This document shows positions 8,908 through 16,318 of a stretch of 19,867 bases of DNA, one piece after another. How positions within the stretch are numbered: the stretch's first letter is position 1; each line of letters opens with the position of its first letter. Made by a program: the position numbers and the translations under genes. The notes under the pieces are model-generated. The model was not told the DNA's origin. It was given only the letters and a program-made list of their open reading frames with translations, and did not search any database. This DNA comes from Cyanobacteria bacterium RUI128. Lineage in GTDB: Bacteria; Cyanobacteriota; Vampirovibrionia; Gastranaerophilales; Gastranaerophilaceae. The stretch spans positions 1 through 19,867 of the forward strand of contig JAILHQ010000132.1 in NCBI GenBank assembly GCA_024695725.1. Direction: 5' to 3'.

Positions 8908-9252
8908 TTAACAGGTAAAGGATGCTGAAGAACTGCAGCAGCTGCCTGAGAACGAACCGCCTCCGCTGAAGGATACGGTTGAAGCTGTACTAAAACCGCT
9001 TCCGCCCATAGCTACTGAACCTGCTGTTTCAGTTGAACCTGCTGAACATACAAAGTTTGCATACTGACTATAATCGATATCTACTGATACGGAAAACTCA
9101 TAGCTGTCACCACAACCGCCCTGCAGCAAACCTGACGGATGACCGTGATTTGATGCAACAGAACCTGCTGTTTCGCTTTCGGTATTGCTCAACACCAAAG
9201 AACCAAACGGTTGTTCTGATTTTGCAAAGTGTGATGTAAATCCAAGTGCCAT
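8908..9252 (-). CDS. Ser/Gly/Cys-rich protein with duplicated ETAGSVA motif
   Basis: 114 residues from the ATG at 9252, which has GAGAGG 11-12 nt upstream; an upstream ATG at 9309 lacks any ribosome site. No family is recognised. ETAGSVA occurs at residues 27-33 and 75-81, each leading into a Gly/Ser-rich stretch. Cysteines are at 47, 69, 105, 106 and 114. The last 33 residues contain about 12 Ser, 7 Gly and 3 Cys, and end in a terminal Cys (SGSCCSSSASFTC). There is no signal peptide or membrane segment. The gene ends at the shared terminator. The layout (plain N-terminal part, Ser/Cys-rich tail) could be a modified-peptide precursor or a cell-surface/structural protein. No modifying enzyme lies within the window. 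Confidence 0.7.
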   Translation of the reverse strand: MALGFTSHFAKSEQPFGSLVLSNTESETAGSVASNHGHPSGLLQGGCGDSYEFSVSVDIDYSQYANFVCSAGSTETAGSVAMGGSGFSTASTVSFSGGGSFSGSCCSSSASFTC

Positions 9253-9488
9253 AATAAAGTTTACCTCTCTCTTATATAAAGAAAATAAATTTTGTCTGAT
9301 TTCAGGCATGTGATTTTATGTTACATAACTTAACATGATCTTAAAAATGGGCAATTCTCATGGAAAAGGAAACTTTATATAAATGTAAGGTTAGTTTAAT
9401 AATATTATGTAAAGGGTTAGTTATGAATATATAGTGATAATTCAAACTATAAACAAGAGTTCAATATAGTGTGTAAGTGTGTAAGTTG

Positions 9489-9515
9489 CGGTATGTAAAA
9501 ATACCGTTTTTTTTT
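9489..9515 (+). terminator. Orphan plus-strand Rho-independent terminator
   Basis: CGGTAT (9489-9494), loop GTAAAA, ATACCG (9501-9506), then T9. No plus-strand gene lies between the 8851 terminator and here, so it may end a small RNA transcribed from within about 9310-9488. Confidence 0.7.
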
Positions 9516-9532
9516 GCTTATTTTTATTGACC

Positions 9533-9575
9533 TGTCATACTGAGGGCAGTGGCGAAGTGAGCCCGAAGGATCTCG
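9533..9575 (+). repeat. TGTCAT-CTGAG type dispersed repeat
   Basis: Reads TGTCATACTGAGGGCAG, then GGCGAAG and CCCGAAGGATCTC. It closely resembles the TGTCATTCTGAGCG...GAAGAATCT intergenic repeat seen in many bacterial genomes (recalled, not searched). It is GC-richer than its flanks and abuts the 3' end of the small secreted-protein gene. Confidence 0.5.
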
Positions 9576-9587
9576 CCGGTTTCGGTA

Positions 9588-9932
9588 TTACCGTCCTGTC
9601 AGGTGCTCGATGTTCATGGGAACGCTTGTCGGCACTCCGCCAAATCTGTGGGTATTGCGTGCGTTGGAAGATTGTTTTCTTTTTCTTATATCGAACGCTT
9701 TTTGCAGGTTTTCATATCTTGTTCTGAAATCGGTATCGTGAATGGTGCCAAAGACGTATTCTTCAAGTCTGGCAAGCCTGATTTCTTCCGGATAATCCTG
9801 GTAATCTTTATGGAACCACTCTTTCTCCATTCGGGATAAGGACTGAGAGTACCTTCCTTCAGGCATGCTGAAGCATGCAGGCGCGGATAAAAACAAAACA
9901 AAGAAAAGTAAAAAAAGTTTTGGGTATTTCAT
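9588..9932 (-). CDS. Small secreted protein of unknown function
   Basis: 114 residues. A strong signal peptide (about residues 1-22, ending SAPACFS) is followed by a charged helical region with the pattern RLARLEEYVFGTIHDTDFRTRYENLQ. RLxRLExxVFG followed by D-x-R-x-x-L segments is seen in secreted proteins of related uncultured lineages (recalled, not searched). A lone Cys near residue 20 is not in a good lipobox. There is no Shine-Dalgarno site; TAAAAT lies 11 nt before the ATG, so the leader would be very short. The 3' end runs up to a dispersed repeat, so the C-terminus may have been remodelled. Function unknown. Confidence 0.65.
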   Translation of the reverse strand: MKYPKLFLLFFVLFLSAPACFSMPEGRYSQSLSRMEKEWFHKDYQDYPEEIRLARLEEYVFGTIHDTDFRTRYENLQKAFDIRKRKQSSNARNTHRFGGVPTSVPMNIEHLTGR

Positions 9933-9973
9933 AATGAGAGAATATTTTAGGTTATGAAAAAATACATTCCCGA

Positions 9974-10028
9974 GGGGGGTAAATATTGGGGGGGGTAAAT
10001 ATGGGGGGTAAATATGGGGGGTAAATAT
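9974..10028 (+). repeat. Tandem G6-8 TAAATAT repeat (4 units)
   Basis: Four near-identical units of about 13 bp: runs of G at 9974-9979, 9988-9995, 10003-10008 and 10016-10021, each followed by TAAATAT. Four G runs of six or more with 7-8-nt loops meet the formal pattern for a G-quadruplex on the plus strand. Single copies of the motif occur elsewhere between genes. Confidence 0.85.
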
Positions 10029-10037
10029 TTTAAGGAT

Positions 10038-10061
10038 ACTAGGGCACTAGGGCGTGAGGGC
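10038..10061 (+). repeat. 8-bp tandem repeat ACTAGGGC
   Basis: ACTAGGGC twice, then GTGAGGGC, directly after the G-run repeats. It looks like another dispersed repeat fragment. No coding potential seen. Confidence 0.5.
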
Positions 10062-10103
10062 ACCCGGAATAAATTACGAAATAATGCAAATATGTATAAT
10101 ATT

Positions 10104-10250
10104 TATACGGCTTTGCCGTATTAAATGAACTAAGTATCTTGCAGAGCGGACAGTGCAGCTGCTCCGCAGTTTGTACCCGGCTCACGTTATCCCAGTGCCT
10201 TCATGCCGGAAATAAAAGTTTAACCGCGAAACGGTACTTTAATTTTCCCA
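10104..10250. other. Gene-free region with four hairpins
   Basis: Four inverted repeats in a row: ATACGGC-TTT-GCCGTAT (10105-10121); GCGGA/TCCGC (10146-10150/10163-10167) around the palindrome GCAGCTGC; CCGGC/GCCGG (10177-10181/10205-10209); and AAAGT..ACCG-CGAAA-CGGT-ACTTT (10215-10240). The block is clearly GC-richer than its flanks and has no credible ORF. It could be a structured RNA or a decayed mobile or repeat element; the strand is uncertain. Confidence 0.4.
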
Positions 10251-10254
10251 CCAC

Positions 10255-10282
10255 TTGTAATTTTAAAATATTAGTGTAGAAT
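10255..10282 (+). promoter_or_regulatory. Promoter of the SNF2 helicase gene
   Basis: TTGTAA (10255-10260), 16-nt spacer, TAGAAT (10277-10282). Transcription would start near 10289, giving a leader of about 120 nt. Confidence 0.5.
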
Positions 10283-10288
10283 AAAAAT

Positions 10289-10368
10289 AGGGCTAAGGGT
10301 TATTTGTTTTTTCGCCCTGTGTTTTATTACAGAAACAAAGATAGAGATTAAGAATAACCGTTTTTTTT
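10289..10368 (+). promoter_or_regulatory. Leader with mutually exclusive hairpins
   Basis: AGGGC (10289-10293) can pair with GCCCT (10314-10318). Alternatively GGTTATT (10298-10304), inside that loop, can pair with AATAACC (10353-10359), which is followed by G and eight T. The two pairings exclude each other and the second resembles a terminator, so this may be an attenuator ahead of the helicase. The loop of the second hairpin is long (48 nt), which weakens the case. Confidence 0.3.
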
Positions 10369-10409
10369 GTTATATTGGCTAAGAACCCGAAAAGGATTGA
10401 CTCACTTTA

Positions 10410-13400
10410 ATGAGTAAAGTTTCGAAATTCAATTATAAATACATTAAGGATAATGCGTCTGCCGGCAGTTGGAGACGTGGTTACGAGTATTATAAAAAGG
10501 ATATGATACTCGAATGCGGGCCTGTAAAGAACTTTTATCAGGCAAAGGTAAAAGGGAATTTTCAGGACTTTTACGCAACCGATTTAATTTTCAAGAAGAA
10601 TGCGGTTGAAACACGTTGTAACTGTCCGTTGAAGGAGGACTGGTGTAAGCATACTGTTGCAGTTGCGCTCAAGGCGATAGACGATCATGCTTATGAGGAC
10701 TGGCTGGAAACGAAATACGGCGAAGAGTTTGATTATCCTGATGAAAACACGGCTTTGACGGAAGAACCGAAGGGTAGTTATATCTTCCACTTCAACAACA
10801 AACGCCGTCAGAATTTCTTCTCTGTGCTTATCAGGGACAGACATACGGGCAAGATTATACGTTCGCTTGAGAGTATTTTAAGAGCCCTTATTGAGTCGCA
10901 AAAATCAGATATAGGTTTTGAACTGAATGATGCGCAGAAAGCCGAATTAGACGTATTTACCCAGATTTTAAAAATAGCGAAACAGGATAAAAAGGCGGGC
11001 TGGTATGATATTCCGATTACCAAGTTTATGCCTATGTTTCCTTTGTTGGCTAAGGTAGAAGAAGTTCTTGATGAAAGAACGAAAGAAAGAATTAAGTTCT
11101 CTGAGGAAACCTGGAACCTTATGATGGAGGTTGAGGCTGCGAACAACGGCGATTTGACGTTAGCGCTTTATTGGGACAGACCGAACTCTGACGAGGTTTA
11201 TCCTTTTGAGGAAATAAAATATTTTTCACGTCAGCTGAAATGGGGCAGATATAAGAATGTTATTTTCCCGATAAATGTTGCGATGAATGAGTTACCGCAA
11301 TATATCATCAAACAGACTTTTACTGATTTAAAGGGTGCTGACGGCGGTAAGTTTATTTATGAAGAATTGCCGAAAATCAGAGAGATTATGCCTGTTAAGG
11401 TATCTGATCAGATTGCAAAACTCATGTTAGAGGAACGTCCTCCTATTAATGTTGTTACTTTAGGTATTGACTATGACCAGTCGCTCAAGGCAGAGTTAGA
11501 GTTTGAGTATGACGGGGTTAGGGTACCTTATACGAAACAGGGCGATATAAAATCACCTTACGTTACGGTTACGACAAAGCAGGACGGCGAGGACTTTATC
11601 TATTGGATAAAACGTAATTATAAACATGAGCAGGCTGCTTATGCGATGCTTTTGGCATGTAAGTTTGTACCTATGCAGACAAATAATCTTGCGCAGGAAA
11701 AAGAAACCGCCATTGATTTCTATAACTACTATATGAAACAGGCAGGTGACGGCTGGAAGTTCGAGGAAAAAGACGACATGTCGTTCTTCAAACTGATGGA
11801 GCAGCCTTTCAGAATGTGCGCTAAGATGGATTTCTGTGATGATGCGGTTGATGAATTTGAAATTCAGTTGTATGGTCAGGTAGGTGACGAGGTTATCGAC
11901 TTTGACACAATTTTCGACACTATTCAGAACGGCGAAAAGTACAGCCGTGTAAGAAGTTTAGGGTTTGTTGAATACCCTGCACAGAATATTTATCAGATGC
12001 TTAAATCGTTCAATTCGTTTGATGCATACAGAAACAATGAGAACAAATTCAGAATTAAGACATACCGTACAGGTTTGGTAAAAGAGCTTGAGAACTTAGG
12101 CTTCGAGCTTGTCATGAGTGACGAGTTCAGCAAGTTCTGGCAGCAGATTTCGACCTTCTCAACGACCGAGACGACCGAGTTGCCTGAGGTTAATGCGAAG
12201 TTCCGTGATTATCAGCTCAAGGGTTTCAGTTGGTTATGGTTTATGTATAAATACGGTCTGAACGGTATTTTGGCTGATGATATGGGGTTAGGTAAAACCC
12301 TGCAGGCGCTTTCGCTTCTGAAGAAAGCAAAGGAAGTTGACGGGCCTCAGCCTACACTTGTAATTGCACCGACAACGGTTGTATTTAACTGGGAGGCTGA
12401 AATCGAGAAGTTTACGCCGGATTTGACCTGCCTGAAACTGTCGGGTGTGGACAGAGCGAAACTGTTCGACCAGATTCCTGATTATGATATTGTTATCACA
12501 AGCTATGCTTTGATTAGACGTGATATCGACAAGTTCAGAAAACACAATTTCAGATACATTATTCTTGATGAATCTCAGAATATCAAGAATGCAATTTCGC
12601 AGACGGCACAGGCTGTAAAGACGCTGAACGGTACACACAGACTGGCGCTTTCAGGTACGCCTATTGAAAATAAACTTGAGGAATTGTGGTCTGTATTCGA
12701 CTTTTTGATGCCGGGCTTCCTGTTCAGTATGCCTGAGTTTAATTCAAGATACGTCACTCCGATTATGGAAAGACAGGATAAGACGGTTGAAAAACGTCTT
12801 AAACTGCAAATTTATCCGTTCATTTTACGTCGTATGAAACGTGACGTTGCGAAGGATCTGCCTGATAAGGTAGAAAACATGGCATATTGCGAAATGACGC
12901 CGGAACAAAAGGATTTCTATTTAGACGTTTTGGACTCAACGAAGGAAGAACTGTTCAAGAGTATCGAGATGAACGGTCTGGAAAAGAGCAGAATGTCTAT
13001 TTTCTCTGCGTTGCTTAGACTTCGTCAGATTTGTTGTCACCCTAAACTTTATGATAAAGAGCATGTTAAGGGTGTTATCCAGTCAGGTAAGTTTGAGTAC
13101 CTTAAGGGTATGCTTGAGCAGATTATCGAGGAAGGTCACAGAATACTTCTGTTTAGCCAATTTGTCGATATGCTTGATATTATTAAGGGCTGGCTTGAAA
13201 GAACGGGTATCGAATACGAATACCTCACAGGTAAGACAAAAGACAGAAAAGCAGCGGTTGATAACTTTAATAACAACCAAAAGGTCAAGATTTTCCTTAT
13301 CAGCCTGAAAGCCGGCGGTACAGGTCTGAACCTGACGGGTGCGGACTATGTTATCCATTACGACCCGTGGTGGAACCCTGCTGTTGAAGATCAGGCTACT

Positions 13401-13595
13401 GACCGTGCGTACCGTATCGGACAGACGAAGAAAGTATTTGTTTACCGTATCATTACAAAGAATACGGTTGAAGAACGTATCCAGAAACTTAAAACACGCA
13501 AACGTGACCTTGTTGACAGCGTAATTTCCGTTGACAGAAATATTACGAAGTCACTCACGATGGAAGACATTAAGGAACTGTTCTCTGTCGACTAG
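10410..13595 (+). CDS. SWIM-zinc-finger SNF2-family helicase
   Basis: 1061 residues. The N-terminus carries a SWIM zinc finger, C70-x-C72-x6-C79-x-H81. A long middle region (about 100-600) matches the layout of the bacterial SNF2-associated region. The ATPase follows: DDMGLGKT (623-630, Walker A), DESQ (720-723, Walker B, with Ser where DEAH/DEAQ is usual), SGTP (748-751), then the C-terminal helicase half with ILLFSQF, GGTGLNL and the RAYRIGQ arginine-finger motif (999-1005). SNF2 proteins use ATP to move along double-stranded DNA and remodel protein-DNA complexes; bacterial members such as RapA act on RNA polymerase, but this is a different subgroup. AAAGGA lies about 13 nt before the ATG. 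No defence genes flank it, so a housekeeping role is as likely as defence. Confidence 0.92.
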   Translation: MSKVSKFNYKYIKDNASAGSWRRGYEYYKKDMILECGPVKNFYQAKVKGNFQDFYATDLIFKKNAVETRCNCPLKEDWCKHTVAVALKAIDDHAYEDWLETKYGEEFDYPDENTALTEEPKGSYIFHFNNKRRQNFFSVLIRDRHTGKIIRSLESILRALIESQKSDIGFELNDAQKAELDVFTQILKIAKQDKKAGWYDIPITKFMPMFPLLAKVEEVLDERTKERIKFSEETWNLMMEVEAANNGDLTLALYWDRPNSDEVYPFEEIKYFSRQLKWGRYKNVIFPINVAMNELPQYIIKQTFTDLKGADGGKFIYEELPKIREIMPVKVSDQIAKLMLEERPPINVVTLGIDYDQSLKAELEFEYDGVRVPYTKQGDIKSPYVTVTTKQDGEDFIYWIKRNYKHEQAAYAMLLACKFVPMQTNNLAQEKETAIDFYNYYMKQAGDGWKFEEKDDMSFFKLMEQPFRMCAKMDFCDDAVDEFEIQLYGQVGDEVIDFDTIFDTIQNGEKYSRVRSLGFVEYPAQNIYQMLKSFNSFDAYRNNENKFRIKTYRTGLVKELENLGFELVMSDEFSKFWQQISTFSTTETTELPEVNAKFRDYQLKGFSWLWFMYKYGLNGILADDMGLGKTLQALSLLKKAKEVDGPQPTLVIAPTTVVFNWEAEIEKFTPDLTCLKLSGVDRAKLFDQIPDYDIVITSYALIRRDIDKFRKHNFRYIILDESQNIKNAISQTAQAVKTLNGTHRLALSGTPIENKLEELWSVFDFLMPGFLFSMPEFNSRYVTPIMERQDKTVEKRLKLQIYPFILRRMKRDVAKDLPDKVENMAYCEMTPEQKDFYLDVLDSTKEELFKSIEMNGLEKSRMSIFSALLRLRQICCHPKLYDKEHVKGVIQSGKFEYLKGMLEQIIEEGHRILLFSQFVDMLDIIKGWLERTGIEYEYLTGKTKDRKAAVDNFNNNQKVKIFLISLKAGGTGLNLTGADYVIHYDPWWNPAVEDQATDRAYRIGQTKKVFVYRIITKNTVEERIQKLKTRKRDLVDSVISVDRNITKSLTMEDIKELFSVD

Positions 13596-13657
13596 GGACT
13601 TGCCGCTTTGCGAAAATATTATTACCTATCCTCGGGAGAGGTCAACAATATTAATTG

Positions 13658-14773
13658 TTACCCCTGCTCCTTCATTTTGCGTTTTACTTCATACACGATG
13701 AGCCCGATAACGGCGAGAACGCCAAGTGTCAGGAACGGTCTGTACGCAAACCATGCAATAGATATGGTGAGCAGCGAAAGCGCAACCGATATCAGGAAGA
13801 TTACACTGCTTGTGAGGAACCCGACGATACTTTCAACGAACGGTACAACCTTGAAGATTACTACAAGCGGGTTGATGAACATGTTGAGCCCGATGTACAT
13901 CATAAACCAGCCGAGTATTCTGAACAGGTTGGTTATCATCCGGTTACCTTTTCTGAATGCTGAAACCATTTCGCCTTTGGTCTTTTCACCGCTTTGCTGA
14001 AGGTATATCGGTGAATCTTTATAGGAATAACTTGTCAGAGTATTGTCTGATTTTTGTCTGCCGATAATTGAGATTTCGGTGTTAGTCGGCACGTATCCAT
14101 AAGATATTCTGATATCCCCGATAGCAGGGTTTTCAGGGTTAATACTTGTATAATATTTGTTTTCAAAAATTTTGTATTTGTGGTTTGGCGGAAGCTCGTC
14201 GTATTCTGTGTAGTCGTGCATTGCCTGTGACTGCTTGTTAGTAAGCGTGAACTCGCCGAGTTTTCCTGATTTTGCAAAGAGTGTTGCAGACTTAATCGGG
14301 AACGGCGGGTTTTTGTAGTTTTGTTTTTTGAAGTTTTTTGAGTTAATTTCTACCCCTGACCACACTTTATCATAGGTGTAGGTTTTGGTTTCTGTTGTGC
14401 TGCCGCCGAGTTCGTCTTTTGAGGTGGTTTCGACTGATTCTTCCCACTGATACATTTCAACTTTTCTTGCGAGTGCGAACACTTTCGGAAGGGTAACAAT
14501 ACCGTCAGAGAGTGTTGTATCTGTTATGGCGTTACCTGAGAGCTGAACAAGTTTGTTATCGTTTTCGCGCTCTATTTTGTCTGCCGAAATTTCTATTGCG
14601 GTTTTTTTGATGTAATTAGCTTTTGCTATCTGAGCAACGTTGTTGCCTTCGTTTTTCCATAAAACTACGAAGGCTAGCAGGAAGATTATCAACCCTATAA
14701 TGCAACCGCCAAATGAGTTTTTGATATTTGTCCCGTAAGAAATTTTTGATGTTTCAGTGAATGATTCAGTCAT
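13658..14773 (-). CDS. TMEM43-family membrane protein
   Basis: 371 residues. One membrane segment near the N-terminus (about 22-42) is followed by a large non-cytoplasmic domain (about 45-280) containing VWSGVEINS and a DIRISYGYVP segment, then RILGWFMMYIGLNMFINPL and two or three further C-terminal membrane segments (about 285-365). This arrangement and the GWFMMYIGLNM motif match the TMEM43/LUMA family, which occurs in bacteria with unknown function. The start has a strong Shine-Dalgarno site (AAGGAGGG). It is convergent with the helicase gene (62 nt between); the short inverted repeat AACAAT/ATTGTT (13644-13659) overlaps its stop. It is divergent from the next operon. Confidence 0.85.
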   Translation of the reverse strand: MTESFTETSKISYGTNIKNSFGGCIIGLIIFLLAFVVLWKNEGNNVAQIAKANYIKKTAIEISADKIERENDNKLVQLSGNAITDTTLSDGIVTLPKVFALARKVEMYQWEESVETTSKDELGGSTTETKTYTYDKVWSGVEINSKNFKKQNYKNPPFPIKSATLFAKSGKLGEFTLTNKQSQAMHDYTEYDELPPNHKYKIFENKYYTSINPENPAIGDIRISYGYVPTNTEISIIGRQKSDNTLTSYSYKDSPIYLQQSGEKTKGEMVSAFRKGNRMITNLFRILGWFMMYIGLNMFINPLVVIFKVVPFVESIVGFLTSSVIFLISVALSLLTISIAWFAYRPFLTLGVLAVIGLIVYEVKRKMKEQG

Positions 14774-14817
14774 ACTCCCTCCTTTTCTTGTACAAGATAA
14801 TCATATAACAAACATGT

Positions 14818-14857
14818 CAGGGAAGGGTAAGGGTGGGGTGCTTCGCTTCATCCTACC
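14818..14857. repeat. C/G-rich repeat with wobble hairpin
   Basis: In reverse complement the first half (CCCCACCCTTACCCTTCCC) matches the repeat at 20-56 in 17 of 19 bases. GGTGGGGTG (14832-14840) and CATCCTACC (14849-14857) pair over nine positions, two of them G-U. It lies between divergent genes, where no terminator is expected, so a dispersed repeat is the better reading. Confidence 0.45.
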
Positions 14858-14903
14858 GAAAATCTCTCTTTCCCCATACATTTCACCCCCTTATATTTAC
14901 CTC

Positions 14904-14932
14904 TTGACACTTGGATATCCGTACAATAAACT
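14904..14932 (+). promoter_or_regulatory. Promoter of the LprI-like/FtsX-like/DUF4186 operon
   Basis: TTGACA (14904-14909), 17-nt spacer, TAAACT (14927-14932). The leader would be about 25 nt and contains TAGGAG before the start codon. Confidence 0.6.
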
Positions 14933-14963
14933 GATATATATCTATCATAGGAGTATGAGTTTT

Positions 14964-15602
14964 ATGAAAAAATCTAACTATCTGACATCTGCACTGTTGG
15001 CTTTTACGGCAGTTATGGTTGTCGCAGGAATTATGTTTGTCAGCACAGGCTGTGTGTTAGCAAAAAATTCTTCCCCGGCTGAACTCTCGCTTACCAAAAA
15101 CCAAAGGCCGTGTCCTGAGGTTTTAGCCGATGTTGACAAGTATCAGGCAAAATATTTTGAAATAGTAAAAAGAAACAACGTGCTTTTAAACGACGGTGAT
15201 GACAGGGCTTTAAACAGAGATCGCAAACAGCTGAAAAAGTTATACAAAGAGGTTGAAGGCAAAATTCTTGAACCGAGATACCTCAACAAATTAAAAGAAA
15301 TTGACAACCGTTATGCGGAATGTACCGATATGACCACTCAGGGCATGAACGAGTTTGCCGAAAAGTATTACAAAGAAATTGATGATTTGTTGAATGAAGT
15401 CTACATGGATGTTAAATCAAAAATTTGGCGCGAAGATTTCGAAAAGTTACAGCTGAGCGAATACAGATGGTTAAAGGCTGTGAACAAGTACGAGGAAGTG
15501 TTCGACTCAATGGGGTTCGGTACTATCGGGACTATTATATATTACGGTTACCAGACCGATATGCGACGTTTCAGAACGTTGTTGCTGATGCTTTACTTAT
15601 AA
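14964..15602 (+). CDS. LprI-like (DUF1311-type) envelope protein
   Basis: 212 residues from the ATG at 14964 (MKKSNYL). I chose it over upstream ATGs because the promoter lies at 14904-14932, TAGGAG sits 10 nt before it, and a signal sequence starts here. The hydrophobic segment (about 8-30) ends in FVSTGC, a poor but possible lipobox, so it may be a lipoprotein. The C-terminal 75 residues (LNEVYMD...FEKLQLSEYRWLKAV...TDMRRFRTLLLML) follow the pattern of the lysozyme-inhibitor LprI N-terminal domain (DUF1311), but lack some of its usual Cys residues. The next gene starts 16 nt later. The envelope location is likely; lysozyme inhibition is only a family hint. Confidence 0.7.
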   Translation: MKKSNYLTSALLAFTAVMVVAGIMFVSTGCVLAKNSSPAELSLTKNQRPCPEVLADVDKYQAKYFEIVKRNNVLLNDGDDRALNRDRKQLKKLYKEVEGKILEPRYLNKLKEIDNRYAECTDMTTQGMNEFAEKYYKEIDDLLNEVYMDVKSKIWREDFEKLQLSEYRWLKAVNKYEEVFDSMGFGTIGTIIYYGYQTDMRRFRTLLLMLYL

Positions 15603-15618
15603 GTTAAAGGAATATGAT

Positions 15619-15993
15619 ATGAATAAATTATTACCAGTACTCATTATAATTGTCTTATTTGTTGGGGTTTTGTTTACAACAGTGGGAAATACAAAAGACC
15701 TGTTTTACCAAAAACAGAATATGATAGTTACTCTGGGAAATGATGTAAAGATGGATAAGGCTAAAAAGGAAATATCTGCTATTCCGCAGATTAAAATAGT
15801 AAAGATAACAGACCGAAACAAAGAATGGTCAAAAATGGTCAACAAAATGGATCTGCCAAATATGGATAACCCGTTCAAAAATGTGTTTGTGATAAAGGTG
15901 AACAAAAAAGCGGATACCGACGAAATTTTTAACAAGATAAAAGGAATAGATTTTGTTGAAAACGTCAGATATGCCTTCGAAAGCGAATTATAA
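15619..15993 (+). CDS. Free-standing FtsX-extracellular-domain-like protein
   Basis: 124 residues: one N-terminal membrane anchor (about 4-22) and a single domain outside the membrane. The second half, NPFKNVFVIKVNKKADTDEI followed by FNKIKGIDFVENVRYA, closely follows the FtsX extracellular domain (NPLP..., two beta-alpha-beta halves, closing VEEVRY). In FtsX this domain sits in a four-helix permease and contacts cell-wall hydrolases or their activators; here it stands alone with no permease and no FtsE beside it. AAGGAAT precedes the start. It is second in an operon: 16 nt after the LprI-like gene and 9 nt before DUF4186. The domain call is by pattern recognition only. Confidence 0.65.
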   Translation: MNKLLPVLIIIVLFVGVLFTTVGNTKDLFYQKQNMIVTLGNDVKMDKAKKEISAIPQIKIVKITDRNKEWSKMVNKMDLPNMDNPFKNVFVIKVNKKADTDEIFNKIKGIDFVENVRYAFESEL

Positions 15994-16002
15994 TTGGTTT
16001 AA

Positions 16003-16299
16003 ATGGACATATTAGACAGATTAGCAAAATCAAAATTTAGGGCAAAATTCAGGCTCGGGGTAAATGAATTAAAGTATATCAGAGAGAAGGGACTCGACAC
16101 AGTTTATTCTCACGCGTGTGATTTTATCCGTAACAGAGTCGCACCGGCACAACCTGTGAACGACGGGAAACAAACCCCGATGCGCGGCCACCCGGTCTTT
16201 ATCGCCCAACACGCAACAGCAACCTGCTGCCGCGGCTGTATCGAAAAATGGCATAAATTCCCAAAGGGCAGAGAATTAACTAAAACCGAATGTGCCTAA
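16003..16299 (+). CDS. DUF4186 protein, C-terminally short copy
   Basis: 98 residues. The core motif MRGHPVFIAQHATATCCRGC (59-78) plus EKWHKFPKGREL is diagnostic for DUF4186, a small family of unknown function. The conserved His and Cys (H70, C75, C76, C79, H84) could bind metal. Compared with the second copy at 18793 it is identical at about 79 of the first 96 residues, then ends in CA instead of about 17 further residues (YLVSVIMEWIKRQ type), so it is truncated. Codons are GC-richer than in the second copy. No ribosome site precedes the ATG, which lies 9 nt after the FtsX-like stop, so translational coupling is likely. The convergent hipA ends 20 nt downstream. It may or may not be functional. 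Confidence 0.85.
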   Translation: MDILDRLAKSKFRAKFRLGVNELKYIREKGLDTVYSHACDFIRNRVAPAQPVNDGKQTPMRGHPVFIAQHATATCCRGCIEKWHKFPKGRELTKTECA

Positions 16300-16318
16300 T
16301 TTCGCAAAATGACAAATT

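Noticed and set aside
8908..9252. Thiopeptide or lantibiotic precursor
   Set aside because: The Ser/Cys-rich tail is suggestive, but there is no recognisable leader or cleavage motif and no modifying enzyme within the window, so only a general precursor hypothesis is kept.
9974..10061. CRISPR array
   Set aside because: Units are 8-13 bp and contiguous without spacers, and no cas gene is present.
10410..13595. Defence-system helicase
   Set aside because: SNF2 helicases occur in several defence systems, but no nuclease, methylase or other defence partner flanks this gene.
13608..14000. Plus-strand ORFs opposite the TMEM43-family gene
   Set aside because: They are antisense to a clear membrane-protein gene with a strong start site and show no domain of their own.
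14757..14963. Longer N-terminus for the LprI-like protein
   Set aside because: The extra 69 codons overlap the divergent gene's start, a repeat and the promoter, and the signal sequence begins at 14964.
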